A DNA stretch of 64,000 nt from a virus, in the IMG/VR virus record IMGVR_UViG_3300045999_002371, positions 1-64,000 of that record; one strand, given 5' to 3'. The translations under genes were made by a program, and so were the position numbers. Within the stretch, counting starts at the first letter, position 1. Every line of letters starts with the position of its first letter. The notes beneath the pieces are model-generated. The model made no database searches. It saw nothing but the letters and a program-made list of their open reading frames with translations, and was not told the DNA's origin. Below, one piece after another: positions 1 through 7,674 of this stretch.

Positions 1-642
1 GTGAATCATTCAAAGTGAAAAAAGCGAATCGTTGAAACAGGTAACTGGCTTCAACAATAATTTAATAATAAATAAACATCGGTGAAACAACCTGCGAAAG
101 ATTTCCCTTAGTGGACAGTACTTGTGTGACGATCAATTTATTTATTTATTATTCATAGTGACTAAGAAACTGCGATTTATTTATTCGGTATTAGTTATCA
201 CTTAATAACTAGTTACTAAGGCAGAAAGTGTGCGGTCGGACTATACGATGCAATAACACCGAAATAAATAATCGATTCGATCATGCTTGCTACGGCGATG
301 CGAATGTAAAAAAAGTATTTACATTCAAGCGGTATTTCAAGGGCGCGGATTAACGATCACGAAACTGATTGTGAATAGCAGTAGGGCTTAGGGAATGAAG
401 TGTGGAGATCGTCATGTAACTAGTGACGGAATGTCTCTACTAGTGAGTGCAGGTGGTAACCAATCCAACCGATTGCACATTGAAACTAGTTACAACAACA
501 ACGATCAGCACTTCTGCTTATGTGTTAATAGTGATCGATCACCATAAATAGTCAGCGAACTATCTTGGTGATCGATCGCTATGAATACATAACTCGATGT
601 ATTCAATTCCACTAGTAACTACAAAAGGAAACGGAATAAAAA
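1..642. other. Long non-coding region rich in inverted repeats
   Basis: No convincing open reading frame lies in these 642 bases. Four AT-rich runs of the AATAAATAA type occur near 65-75, 139-154, 173-184 and 258-271; the copy at 173-188 is inverted relative to the one at 258-273 and the two can pair. GAATGTAAA at 302-310 pairs perfectly with TTTACATTC at 318-326 (7-base loop). GTAACTAGT at 416-424 pairs with ACTAGTTAC at 485-493, enclosing a GTGCA/TGCAC stem (447-451 with 474-478). A long hairpin at 518-592 has its own entry. The region could be an origin, a control region for the rightward genes, or a structured RNA; the sequence does not decide. Confidence 0.6.
518..592. other. 26-bp imperfect hairpin upstream of the first gene
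   Basis: Bases 518-543 pair with 567-592: 23 Watson-Crick pairs, two G-T wobbles and one mismatch. The 23-base apical segment contains a second stem, ATAGT (548-552) with ACTAT (559-563). The wobble positions suggest selection at RNA level, but a dyad of this size can also be a DNA-binding site. It ends about 50 bases before the start codon at 643, so it would sit in the 5' leader of the left-arm transcript if the promoter is upstream. Confidence 0.6.
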
Positions 643-816
643 ATGAAACAACAAACATTCATTGATGCAAAGGGCAACATCGTTGCTCGTGGTCGTATTA
701 CTGAGATCGCTATCGATCTACTACTAAATGACGGAACTCGCTTCTACTCAACTAAATCAGATAACTACACACTCGACTTCATCAAACAACTAGACATCGT
801 AAAGGTAACTAAGTAA
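643..816 (+). CDS. Hypothetical small protein (57 aa)
   Basis: ATG start preceded by AAAGGAA at a normal ribosome-binding distance. The product begins MKQQTFIDAKGNIVARGRI and has alternating hydrophobic residues that look like a small all-beta fold with one helix (EIAIDLLL). Function is not recognised. Its stop overlaps the next start (TAATG), so it is the first cistron of a tightly coupled operon. Confidence 0.65.
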   Translation: MKQQTFIDAKGNIVARGRITEIAIDLLLNDGTRFYSTKSDNYTLDFIKQLDIVKVTK

Positions 817-932
817 TGACGATCATTCTTGATTGCGCTATCTGCGCTAAACCTTCAACCGATTTATGGTTCGTAAAACTAAATGACAAACCTGCTCTTA
901 TTTGCCGACTATGTAATGGAGAAACTAAATGA
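816..932 (+). CDS. Mini zinc-finger protein (38 aa)
   Basis: Starts inside the stop of the previous gene (TAATG) and ends inside the start of the next (ATGA), so translation is probably coupled. Two Cys pairs, C7-x2-C10 and C30-x2-C33, make a minimal treble-clef or zinc-ribbon knuckle that can bind one zinc. Function unknown; a nucleic-acid or protein-binding adaptor is plausible. The size makes it easy to miss, but the conserved-style spacing and exact overlaps support it. Confidence 0.6.
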   Translation: MTIILDCAICAKPSTDLWFVKLNDKPALICRLCNGETK

Positions 933-1225
933 CAACAACTCGCACTTCTAACGCAAAGGCTGGCGATCTAATTGTTGATCGCGTTGCATTCACAGGTAAC
1001 AACCTCTACGGCGTTCTTACTCGTTACGATGAGGTTGTTCACTTAATCGGTCAATTACCGATCGAGTTTGAACAACAACTAAAACTAGATAAACCCGATT
1101 TCATTGTGTACTCGTATAACACTCCAATCGCTTGGCATTCTGACAAGGGCTGGTTTATTCCTGAGGTTAAGTACTCAGTTACAACATCAAAACATCAAAA
1201 CTATGTACGAAGGGCGGTTGCATAA
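929..1225 (+). CDS. Hypothetical protein (98 aa)
   Basis: Overlaps the zinc-finger gene by four bases (ATGA). Soluble protein with mixed alpha/beta character and no recognised motif; Trp, Tyr and Phe are frequent (IAWHSDKGWFIPEVKYS). No function can be assigned. Placement in the coupled small-gene operon suggests an early host-takeover or regulatory role, by inference only. Confidence 0.65.
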   Translation: MTTTRTSNAKAGDLIVDRVAFTGNNLYGVLTRYDEVVHLIGQLPIEFEQQLKLDKPDFIVYSYNTPIAWHSDKGWFIPEVKYSVTTSKHQNYVRRAVA

Positions 1226-1226
1226 C

Positions 1227-1514
1227 ATGGGTCGACTACACGCAGAAGAGTTAGCAAGCGGTGAGTTTGTTCCTACTATTGAACAACAGATCGCAATTCA
1301 CTTCTCTAGTAATTGCTATCCACCTGTTCCACACATCATGATTGAAACTGCTATTGAAGCGATCAATCACTACAACGCTGGTTGGATTAACGAACTGATC
1401 TCGTTACCTGACGGAGTTACTTATCAGGGCAGAGATTCTGCTCGTGCTTACAAGATCATCGAGAACTTTCGTCTCGATGCATGGATAGATAGTGAGGTTA
1501 CTCAACTTGATTAG
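1227..1514 (+). CDS. Hypothetical protein (95 aa)
   Basis: The frame is open further upstream, but the ATG at 1227, one base after the previous stop, avoids a 120-base overlap and starts a well-formed protein (MGRLHAEELASGEFVP). The product is mostly helical and ends in an acidic tail. No family recognised. The following gene starts inside its last codons. Confidence 0.6.
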   Translation: MGRLHAEELASGEFVPTIEQQIAIHFSSNCYPPVPHIMIETAIEAINHYNAGWINELISLPDGVTYQGRDSARAYKIIENFRLDAWIDSEVTQLD

Positions 1515-1605
1515 CATTCTTATTCTTGCGGTTATCGCTGGCGTTATTGGCGTATTACTTGAAAACCTATTTCACGAACTCTCACAAAAGAATCGGGGTA
1601 TCTAA
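1507..1605 (+). CDS. Tiny single-pass membrane protein (32 aa)
   Basis: A TTG start overlaps the end of the previous gene and the stop overlaps the next start (TAATG). Nearly the first 18 residues are hydrophobic (ISILILAVIAGVIGVLL), followed by an amphipathic charged tail (ENLFHELSQKNRGI). One membrane helix is predicted. Too small for a classical holin; could be a membrane-active modulator. The TTG start lowers confidence, but the exact stop/start packing on both sides supports it. Confidence 0.5.
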   Translation: MISILILAVIAGVIGVLLENLFHELSQKNRGI

Positions 1606-1871
1606 TGAGCCAATTCAATCTCGATGAACTCGGATTACTTCACACAATGGTTGAGTTAGCACTCGACAACGCACTCGAACAGGGTGCGCCACAACAGATC
1701 GTTGCGGTACTTCAATCTTCTCTATCAAAGATCGAATCTCGTATTGAAGAAGAGTGCAACATCTTCAATTCATTTCAAGAACTAACTACGCAACTCGATG
1801 ATCTGCACCTTGCATCAAAGATCATTGTGAAAAACCCTGATGCAGTTACAACCGACTACCAAACAAACTAA
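1605..1871 (+). CDS. Hypothetical helical protein (88 aa)
   Basis: Starts in a TAATG overlap. Sequence is acidic and largely helical (LGLLHTMVELALDNALEQ), with heptad-like spacing suggesting a small helical bundle or dimer. No motif recognised. It precedes the AAA+/VWA pair by 24 bases and may be co-transcribed with it. Confidence 0.6.
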   Translation: MSQFNLDELGLLHTMVELALDNALEQGAPQQIVAVLQSSLSKIESRIEEECNIFNSFQELTTQLDDLHLASKIIVKNPDAVTTDYQTN

Positions 1872-1895
1872 TCACCTAGAGAAAACGGAAACCAA

Positions 1896-2777
1896 ATGAC
1901 TACAGAAAACAAGACCCTGTTCGTTCCTACATTGGAAAAGACATCGCACTACATTCCACGCACCTTCGCTGGTGGCGTTACAGAAGATGCGATGTACGAC
2001 TTCGCACAAACTAACAACATGAACATCTTGATCGAAGGCGATGCTGGAACTGGTAAGACAACATCAGCACTTGCTTACGCATCAAAGCGACACATGAACT
2101 TCTTCGCTGTTCCATGTAACTCAGCGATCGACTTCACTCAGTTAATCGGTGGCTTGTTCCCTGATGCTGACGGCAAACTAAAGTGGGTTGACGGCGCGAT
2201 CACAAAGATCGTTCGTGAGGGTGGCTTGCTACTGATTAACGAACTCAACAACGCACCTAAGAACCTGTCTCAGTACCTCATGAGCCTTCTCGATGATCGC
2301 CGTTCAATTACATTGATGTCACATGACAACGAAGTAATCAACGCACACCCTGATCTTCTAGTCGTTGCAGATCAAAATCCAAACTATCGTGGCACTCAGT
2401 TACTTAATGAGGCGTGGAAAGATCGCTTCGAAGTTAAATTGCGATTCGACTACGACACCACCATTGAGAAGAAGATCATCACATCTTCATCTCTACTGGA
2501 ACTTGCAAACGGAATGCGATCAACATCTCGCAGAGAAGATCACGCATCAGATCGTGGAACTATCTTCGAGACACCTGTATCACCACGCATTCTAAAAACA
2601 TTCGAGAAGTTAGCAAAGGGCTTGTCATTCGAGTTTGCTTGCGATGTATTCGTAAACAACTTCACAGATGAAGAGCGACCTGCGGTCAAGATGCTTCTTG
2701 AAGGTACTTCATACAACATTCGAGAAGAACTCGGACTCGATGTTGATGCGATCACAACTGAACACGCAACGGCTTAA
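1896..2777 (+). CDS. MoxR/CobS-like AAA+ ATPase
   Basis: A 293-residue AAA+ ATPase. Walker A is GDAGTGKT (residues 48-56 region) and Walker B is LLLINELN (about 111-118), with Asn in place of the usual Asp before the Glu. The EAWKDRFE segment further on resembles the MoxR/CobS region that carries the arginine finger. ATPases of this class remodel partner complexes together with a VWA-domain protein, and such a protein is encoded immediately downstream. Phage copies are often annotated CobS, but nothing here shows cobalt chelation. RBS GAGAAAACGGAAACC precedes the ATG. Confidence 0.85.
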   Translation: MTTENKTLFVPTLEKTSHYIPRTFAGGVTEDAMYDFAQTNNMNILIEGDAGTGKTTSALAYASKRHMNFFAVPCNSAIDFTQLIGGLFPDADGKLKWVDGAITKIVREGGLLLINELNNAPKNLSQYLMSLLDDRRSITLMSHDNEVINAHPDLLVVADQNPNYRGTQLLNEAWKDRFEVKLRFDYDTTIEKKIITSSSLLELANGMRSTSRREDHASDRGTIFETPVSPRILKTFEKLAKGLSFEFACDVFVNNFTDEERPAVKMLLEGTSYNIREELGLDVDAITTEHATA

Positions 2778-2779
2778 CA

Positions 2780-4780
2780 ATGTGTGCCTGTGGTAAATGT
2801 CCGTCATGTAAACGAAATGGAGTAACTGTGAACTATCACGATGCTATTGAAGAGTGGGAACTCGACATACTTGGTGAAACTCGTGAGTCACTACGATCAC
2901 AAGCGATCAAGGCAGAAGAGAAGAAGCAACGACTAGAGAGATTCACACAATTCTTTGGTCGTGTTAATTCTGCATTCACTTTTCGTAAAGTGACTGTGAC
3001 TGTTGAGAACTCGGCTATGGAAGCACCTGCTTGGTCAGGTGCATCAACTGTCACTTTCAACTCTCGTGTTATTGGTGATCTCAACGATGCTAAATCAATC
3101 GCTGGTATCAAGGGTCTTGATCTTCACGAGATCAGTCACATCTTGTACACATCTCGTGAGGGCTCAGAACTCTTCGACTATGTACGAGATAACAATTACT
3201 TCATGGCATACAACGCACTTGAAGATCAGAGAATCGAAACTCTCTTTACGGCTAAGTATCCGTCAACGATCGATTGGTTTACTGCCACGATCTTGATTCA
3301 CTTCGTTGATAACAAAGAGGCTTTCACTAACTCTTATCCGCTATTGCGTGGTCGTAGGTACTTGCCTGTTGATCTAAGAGCGCAATCTCGTAATGCCTAT
3401 CCTGAACAAGATCAGATCGATGAAATCTGTGCAGTAGTCGATGAATACCGCACTCTTCTATTCCCTGCTGATACTGAAAAAGGAAAGGAACTTATTGCGC
3501 GATTTAATGAGTTACTTCCAAAAGGTAATGGCTCAGGCAACGGCTCAGGTAGTGGCGATAGTGGGTCTGTACGCCCTGCTGGTGCTGGTCAAGAAGGTGA
3601 CTGTGTCATTCGTATCAATGACCCATTCGGTCACGGCAAACGACCACAAGAGGGCTTGGAATCGTCTGCTAACTCACGACCTGTTCCACCAAAGAAGCAG
3701 GAAAAAGATCGTGATCGCTCACAACAACTCGACAAAGAAGATGATGCACAACTGGCTGAACAATTAAAATCAAAACCTGTTATCGATGTTGACATCAACG
3801 ACATTGATTTCGATCTTGATTTCGATGATCTTGATTCAGATCAGGATTCAGATCAGGATTCTGATTCAGATCAATCTTCTAATTCTGCTGGTGATTCTGC
3901 TGGCGAGTTAATCGATACATTGATTAGTGATCTATTAGAAAACATTCTTGATTCTAATGAAACTGAAATCAATGACATCTTGCGACAGATTGGTGGTCTG
4001 CCTTCTCTTACTACCAACAATTCAAAAGAGCCTGAGTTAGATTCATTCCGCGACTTAGCCCCTGATGCAAATACCTTTCAAGCATCGTTGTCATTCGGTC
4101 GTGAGTTAGAGCGATTGAGATCGTCATTCGACCCTGCATGGGATAAATACGAATCACAAGGTCGCTTGTCTGCACATCGCTACTTGCGTGGTGATGATCT
4201 CGATACTGTATTCGATCAATGGAATGAAGGTCGTGAAGATGCGACTGAGATCGAATGCGTGATCTTGTTAGACAACTCAGGTTCAATGTCAGGACACAAA
4301 GCCTCTAGTGCGTACAAAGCCATGTACGCAATTAAGAAGGCACTTGATCGCGTTAATGCAAACACAACTGTTATCACTTTCAATGATCGTGCTAACACTT
4401 TGTATCGTGCAACTGATCGTGTCGGTAACACAATTCGTGATGCTGGTACTGGTGGTGGCACAACTGCTGACGGCGCAATTCAGTACGCAACTAAATTGCT
4501 TGCTGAAACTGAAAAGCCTGTACGAATCTTCTTCGCAATTACTGACGGAGAATGGTCGGGCGATCAGAGAGACAATCACGAAACAATCAAGCGCATGGCT
4601 CGTGCTGGTGTGCTTACTGCATTCGCGTACATTCCTGAAAGTACCGAACCTGTTGAACTAAACGCAGAGAAGTCTCACTATTGCGAGATCGCTTCTGTAA
4701 TTCGTAATCCATTCGATCTTGTTTACATGGCGAAATCAATCGTGAAGTACGCGATCTCTCGCCGTCTCGTAAACAACTAA
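2780..4780 (+). CDS. CobT-like VWA protein with HExxH site
   Basis: A 666-residue multidomain protein. The N terminus carries a Cys cluster (C2, C4, C7, C10). A metallopeptidase-like motif HEISH lies at 116-120 with a downstream LEDQRIE (about 147-153) whose Glu could be the third zinc ligand, as in DUF2201/CobT-type proteins. An Asp/Ser/Gln-rich acidic linker spans roughly 330-385. A C-terminal von Willebrand factor A domain has the MIDAS motif DNSGS (498-502) and a later ITDGEW. It starts two bases after the ATPase gene, forming the classical MoxR-VWA pair, presumably a chaperone-like machine that activates or dismantles a target. The target is unknown. Confidence 0.82.
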   Translation: MCACGKCPSCKRNGVTVNYHDAIEEWELDILGETRESLRSQAIKAEEKKQRLERFTQFFGRVNSAFTFRKVTVTVENSAMEAPAWSGASTVTFNSRVIGDLNDAKSIAGIKGLDLHEISHILYTSREGSELFDYVRDNNYFMAYNALEDQRIETLFTAKYPSTIDWFTATILIHFVDNKEAFTNSYPLLRGRRYLPVDLRAQSRNAYPEQDQIDEICAVVDEYRTLLFPADTEKGKELIARFNELLPKGNGSGNGSGSGDSGSVRPAGAGQEGDCVIRINDPFGHGKRPQEGLESSANSRPVPPKKQEKDRDRSQQLDKEDDAQLAEQLKSKPVIDVDINDIDFDLDFDDLDSDQDSDQDSDSDQSSNSAGDSAGELIDTLISDLLENILDSNETEINDILRQIGGLPSLTTNNSKEPELDSFRDLAPDANTFQASLSFGRELERLRSSFDPAWDKYESQGRLSAHRYLRGDDLDTVFDQWNEGREDATEIECVILLDNSGSMSGHKASSAYKAMYAIKKALDRVNANTTVITFNDRANTLYRATDRVGNTIRDAGTGGGTTADGAIQYATKLLAETEKPVRIFFAITDGEWSGDQRDNHETIKRMARAGVLTAFAYIPESTEPVELNAEKSHYCEIASVIRNPFDLVYMAKSIVKYAISRRLVNN

Positions 4781-4801
4781 CTGTCACTCTCTAGGTGACT
4801 C

Positions 4802-4841
4802 GGTGTGGTGCGTTACTTGTGGAAGGCTGGCGCACCACACC
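4802..4841 (+). other. Intergenic 11-bp hairpin
   Basis: Bases 4802-4812 and 4831-4841 are perfectly complementary (core GTGTGGTGCG with CGCACCACAC), separated by 18 bases. It follows the VWA gene by about 20 bases. There is no downstream T-run, so it is not a standard intrinsic terminator; it could be an mRNA 3'-end stabiliser, a processing site or a protein-binding dyad. Confidence 0.55.
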
Positions 4842-4874
4842 ACTTAAACAATTACAACTAAGGAGAATAAATAA

Positions 4875-5492
4875 ATGAAATCAGCAGAACTCAAAGTAGG
4901 TATTAAGTACGGCGTTATTCCTTCATGGGATTATTCATCGCAAGATAAGAAAGACCCGACAAAGGTGCAACGCAGAGCCGTTGCTCAGGCAGAGTTAGTC
5001 TCACTAGAAAAATACGAATACAAGGTGTATCGATCAGATAATCCTGATGATGCACAATTTACTTCTGCACCAAAGGGAAGTAGATCAGTCGGTTACATCG
5101 TCAAATCTTCTGATTGGGCTGGTGCTACACAAGGTGACATCTACTGGATAGCAAGAGCGCAAGACATCGTTGCTGAGTATGCAACTCTTGAAACTCGTTG
5201 GTCTAAGGAAGAAGCCGAAGAGAAACTTCGTGAGGCTCAATGGAAGGCAGAACGCGAAGCCAAAGAACAACAAGAGAAGATCGAGAAAGATAATGCTCAG
5301 CGATCTATTGATGCGGTTAAAGAATCGCTTCGATCAATTATCGGTAGTCGTGCAGACAAACTCGACTTCGAGATTCGCAATCGCCGTCAAGAAAACGGCG
5401 AATACAAACTAAGCGGTGCTTGCACTATCGATGTACGCACTCTTCAATCACTAATCGAGAAGGTTCTCGAAGCGAGAGACATGGTGGCATAA
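4875..5492 (+). CDS. Hypothetical protein with coiled coil (205 aa)
   Basis: Good RBS (AAGGAGAA) upstream of the ATG. The N-terminal ~95 residues look like a compact beta-rich domain (VGIKYGVIPSWDY, VGYIVKSSDWAG). About residues 112-150 form a long charged helix rich in Glu, Lys and Gln, probably a coiled coil. A final ~55-residue domain follows. No family recognised. It starts a new sub-operon after the hairpin. Confidence 0.7.
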   Translation: MKSAELKVGIKYGVIPSWDYSSQDKKDPTKVQRRAVAQAELVSLEKYEYKVYRSDNPDDAQFTSAPKGSRSVGYIVKSSDWAGATQGDIYWIARAQDIVAEYATLETRWSKEEAEEKLREAQWKAEREAKEQQEKIEKDNAQRSIDAVKESLRSIIGSRADKLDFEIRNRRQENGEYKLSGACTIDVRTLQSLIEKVLEARDMVA

Positions 5493-6197
5493 ATGAGTTA
5501 CTTCTTAGATCGATTCGTAGCGATTCAAGATAAGTACTACAAGAACTATCAAGGCAGTACGCATTACTCGACATGGTTGCGTAACAAACGATTCGACAAC
5601 ATGATCGAACTAAAACAATTACCGAATACCTATCAAGAGATTGAGTACAAGGGGCATTCGATCATTGTGCAGGGCATTCACTATCAATGGTGCGACATCG
5701 TTGATGTGTATGGAAATCCATTTACTAGCACACCTTATGTGTCGGACATAGGAGATCGTGGTGAAATGCAATTCAGCACGATCTTTCTTGCATGGGCTTG
5801 GCGCATTGACGGCGTTGGTGCAGATAAGCCGTTGAACTGGAATAGTGAACACGCAGTTATCTGTGGCAGTCATTCATCAGACAAGATCGAGAAAACGATC
5901 AAACTCGCAAAGAAGCGCATTGATCTTGAAGCAAAGATCGTTGCGGTTCAAGATCAACTGATCGCTATGGCTGATGAACGAATGGCTTACTCAACGGACA
6001 TGAGGGCATTCGTTCCATACAACGCCGTAGTTAACGATCAGGTGTTTATTCAGGGTCATGGTCGGTTGCGTAAGGGCTTAATCGTTGACACAACTGGATC
6101 ACGATTTATTGTCGCTTATGTAACTCCCTCTAATCATCATGATCTGAAATACAAGACACTTCCACTTAGTCGCTTATACATAAAGGAGAATGCGTGA
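5493..6197 (+). CDS. Hypothetical protein (234 aa)
   Basis: ATG follows the previous TAA directly. Central region is Trp/Tyr-rich (HYQWCDIVDVYGNPF); a helix around 135-165 carries alternating charges; the C-terminal ~60 residues (FIQGHGRLRKGLIVDTTGSRFIVAYV region) look like an SH3-like beta barrel. No enzymatic motif recognised. It ends inside the HNH gene start (GTGA). Confidence 0.65.
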   Translation: MSYFLDRFVAIQDKYYKNYQGSTHYSTWLRNKRFDNMIELKQLPNTYQEIEYKGHSIIVQGIHYQWCDIVDVYGNPFTSTPYVSDIGDRGEMQFSTIFLAWAWRIDGVGADKPLNWNSEHAVICGSHSSDKIEKTIKLAKKRIDLEAKIVAVQDQLIAMADERMAYSTDMRAFVPYNAVVNDQVFIQGHGRLRKGLIVDTTGSRFIVAYVTPSNHHDLKYKTLPLSRLYIKENA

Positions 6198-6670
6198 CAA
6201 CTAAGAGCCGAAAGTCTGCTAAAACTTTACAAAGAGAAGCAGACTTAGCACTTGGCGTACAACAATGCGCTAAGTGTGATCATGTGTTTCCACTAAGTAA
6301 CTTTCGATCTGCAAAAACTAAATCAGGAGTTACTTCGTACTGCAAACCTTGCGAAGAGCAATACAAGTTTGAATGGCACTTGAAGCGCAGATTAGAGATC
6401 AAGAACTGGATTTATCACCACTTGAAAACTAATCCTTGCGTTGATTGTGGCGAGAGCGATGTACTCGCACTCGACTTCGACCATGTAAAGGGCGCAAGGA
6501 AGCGTTACAACATCGCTCATGCCTTCATGATAAGTGGCATGACGATCAAGAGATTACAAACTGAGATCGCAAAGTGCGATGTCCGTTGCGGTAAGTGCCA
6601 CAGAATCCGTACACACATGGCTAGTAAGTCATGGAAATACCGAATGGCTATTGAGAAGGGAGATGCTTAA
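6194..6670 (+). CDS. HNH endonuclease
   Basis: A 158-residue zinc-containing HNH nuclease. It has two zinc knuckles: C26-x2-C29 with a CKPC pair near 51-54, and CVDCGE with CGKCH later. The catalytic region includes LDFDHV and a terminal CGKCHRIRTH. This arrangement is typical of free-standing phage HNH endonucleases, which nick or cleave DNA and often act as homing enzymes. GTG start, overlapping the previous gene by four bases, with AAGGAGAATGC as RBS. It is not obviously inside an intron. Confidence 0.85.
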   Translation: MTTKSRKSAKTLQREADLALGVQQCAKCDHVFPLSNFRSAKTKSGVTSYCKPCEEQYKFEWHLKRRLEIKNWIYHHLKTNPCVDCGESDVLALDFDHVKGARKRYNIAHAFMISGMTIKRLQTEIAKCDVRCGKCHRIRTHMASKSWKYRMAIEKGDA

Positions 6671-6841
6671 TTGTTAACTCGTAGAGGTTGGATAGTGCTG
6701 GTAATTATTCCTGCATTGATCTTGGTATCACTATTTACTTATGCAACTCGTGATGTCTGCTATGTGGGCAAGGGTGGCAACTTCTTGGGCTATGGCTCAT
6801 GTACAAAGATGATCGATGAAGTGATTGGGGGAAACAAGTGA
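6671..6841 (+). CDS. Small membrane protein (56 aa)
   Basis: TTG start directly after the HNH stop, with GGGAG at the right spacing. Residues 7-24 (WIVLVIIPALILVSLF) form one membrane helix after a basic N terminus (MLTRRG), followed by an external ~30-residue segment with two cysteines (C30, C44) that could form a disulfide. Function unknown; topology suggests an exported or membrane-anchored mini-protein. Ends inside the next start (GTGA). Confidence 0.55.
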   Translation: MLTRRGWIVLVIIPALILVSLFTYATRDVCYVGKGGNFLGYGSCTKMIDEVIGGNK

Positions 6842-7056
6842 TCGCAACTGTAAAAGAGACGATCGAGATTCTGCAACGCAACTATGGGAATGCACTTGAT
6901 GAGACACTCGTAGTTACTTGGTGGGATTCGAAAGACTTCGAAGAGATGTCAGATGATGCAATTAACATCTGTGACGATGCACTCGATGTCTGTGTAGGTC
7001 ATGTCAACGATACTGTTTGGCAGAATGCAAAGATGCTGAATGAGGGAGAAGAATAA
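6838..7056 (+). CDS. Hypothetical acidic protein (72 aa)
   Basis: GTG start overlapping the membrane protein stop, with GGGGGAAACAA as RBS. Highly acidic (many Asp/Glu) with helix-forming segments at both ends and a TWWDSKDFEEMSDDA middle. No family recognised; acidic early phage proteins often bind host enzymes, but this is only inference. Confidence 0.6.
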   Translation: MIATVKETIEILQRNYGNALDETLVVTWWDSKDFEEMSDDAINICDDALDVCVGHVNDTVWQNAKMLNEGEE

Positions 7057-7221
7057 ATGGCTACATACACAATAACTGCCGAAGTAGATCAACAATGGTT
7101 CGACATACTCGGTCAGATAACAAGACACCAAGACGGATTCGTATGGTGTGATGTAACTACAACTGATGATCGTGTATTACGAACTGCATCAGACGGAACT
7201 CAATTCTTAGGAGACAACTAA
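7057..7221 (+). CDS. Hypothetical small protein (54 aa)
   Basis: ATG immediately follows the previous TAA and the stop overlaps the next start (TAATG). Beta-rich composition (MATYTITAEVDQQWFDILG). No motif recognised. Supported by RBS GAGGGAGAAG and exact gene packing. Confidence 0.55.
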   Translation: MATYTITAEVDQQWFDILGQITRHQDGFVWCDVTTTDDRVLRTASDGTQFLGDN

Positions 7222-7385
7222 TGGGATACGCACAGATCATTCGTAGGGTAGAAGCCCACGAACTAACTAATTGCGATGATTGCGGGAATGATGAACTTAC
7301 TTCATCAGGCAGATTCATAACTGATTCAAGCCACCAACCTGTTATTTGGTTCTGCTTTAACTGCATACAGAAAACAACAAGATAG
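7221..7385 (+). CDS. Zinc-ribbon mini-protein (54 aa)
   Basis: Starts in a TAATG overlap. Two Cys pairs, CDDC near residues 18-21 and CFNC near 45-48, form a probable single-zinc ribbon separated by a beta hairpin. It is the last gene before the structured non-coding block. Likely nucleic-acid or protein binding; function unknown. Confidence 0.6.
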   Translation: MGYAQIIRRVEAHELTNCDDCGNDELTSSGRFITDSSHQPVIWFCFNCIQKTTR

Positions 7386-7389
7386 ATTT

Positions 7390-7646
7390 ATCGAGCAGGG
7401 GTCAACATAGGGTTCAATCGGGTTAATTCATTTCCCGACTCCTTACCTATGAAGGGCGATCATGATCGCATTCGATAGTTACGGCGTAGTCGTACCTGCC
7501 CCTGCTTGATTCCACTATTGGTAGAGATCATCGACACCTAGCAGACTACGGCAGACTGAAAAGGTGTTATGAAAATCTTGCAAGATCGTTGATGCACAAA
7601 TAGGTCAACGCACGACATCGTTCTACTTCTCGATGATCTCTACCAA
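7390..7646 (+). ncRNA. Candidate structured RNA with two stem-closed domains
   Basis: This is a 289-base gene-free stretch (7386-7674). Domain 1 is closed by 7390-7401 pairing with 7499-7510 (12 bp, one G-T). Inside it are CATAGG/CCTATG (7406-7411 with 7446-7451), TCGGG/CCCGA (7418-7422 with 7434-7438), the palindrome GCGATCATGATCGC (7456-7469) and TACG/CGTA (7480-7483 with 7491-7494). Domain 2 is closed by 17 perfect pairs (7518-7534 with 7630-7646). It contains CACCT/AGGTG (7535-7539 with 7562-7566), ATCTTGCAAGAT (7575-7586) and CGTTGA/TCAACG (7587-7592 with 7605-7610). The helices nest without conflict, as expected for a folded RNA. It matches no RNA class I recognise; a DNA replication origin is the main alternative. 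Confidence 0.5.
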
Positions 7647-7674
7647 CTATTCAATTACCTAGAGAGGGTTACAC

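Noticed and set aside
416-493. tRNA-like cloverleaf in the left non-coding region
   Set aside because: The closing and inner helices are present but T-loop and anticodon elements are not.
4011-4661. Several frames overlapping the VWA gene on both strands
   Set aside because: They overlap a well-supported 666-residue protein, lack RBS sequences and have no recognisable motif.
1896-4780. True cobalt chelatase (CobS/CobT) of B12 synthesis
   Set aside because: No CobN-like large subunit or other B12 gene is visible, and the HExxH/VWA architecture fits a general MoxR-VWA machine better.
7386-7674. tRNA or tmRNA gene in the structured region
   Set aside because: No acceptor stem with CCA-type end, anticodon arm or T-loop consensus could be arranged; helices are longer than in tRNA.
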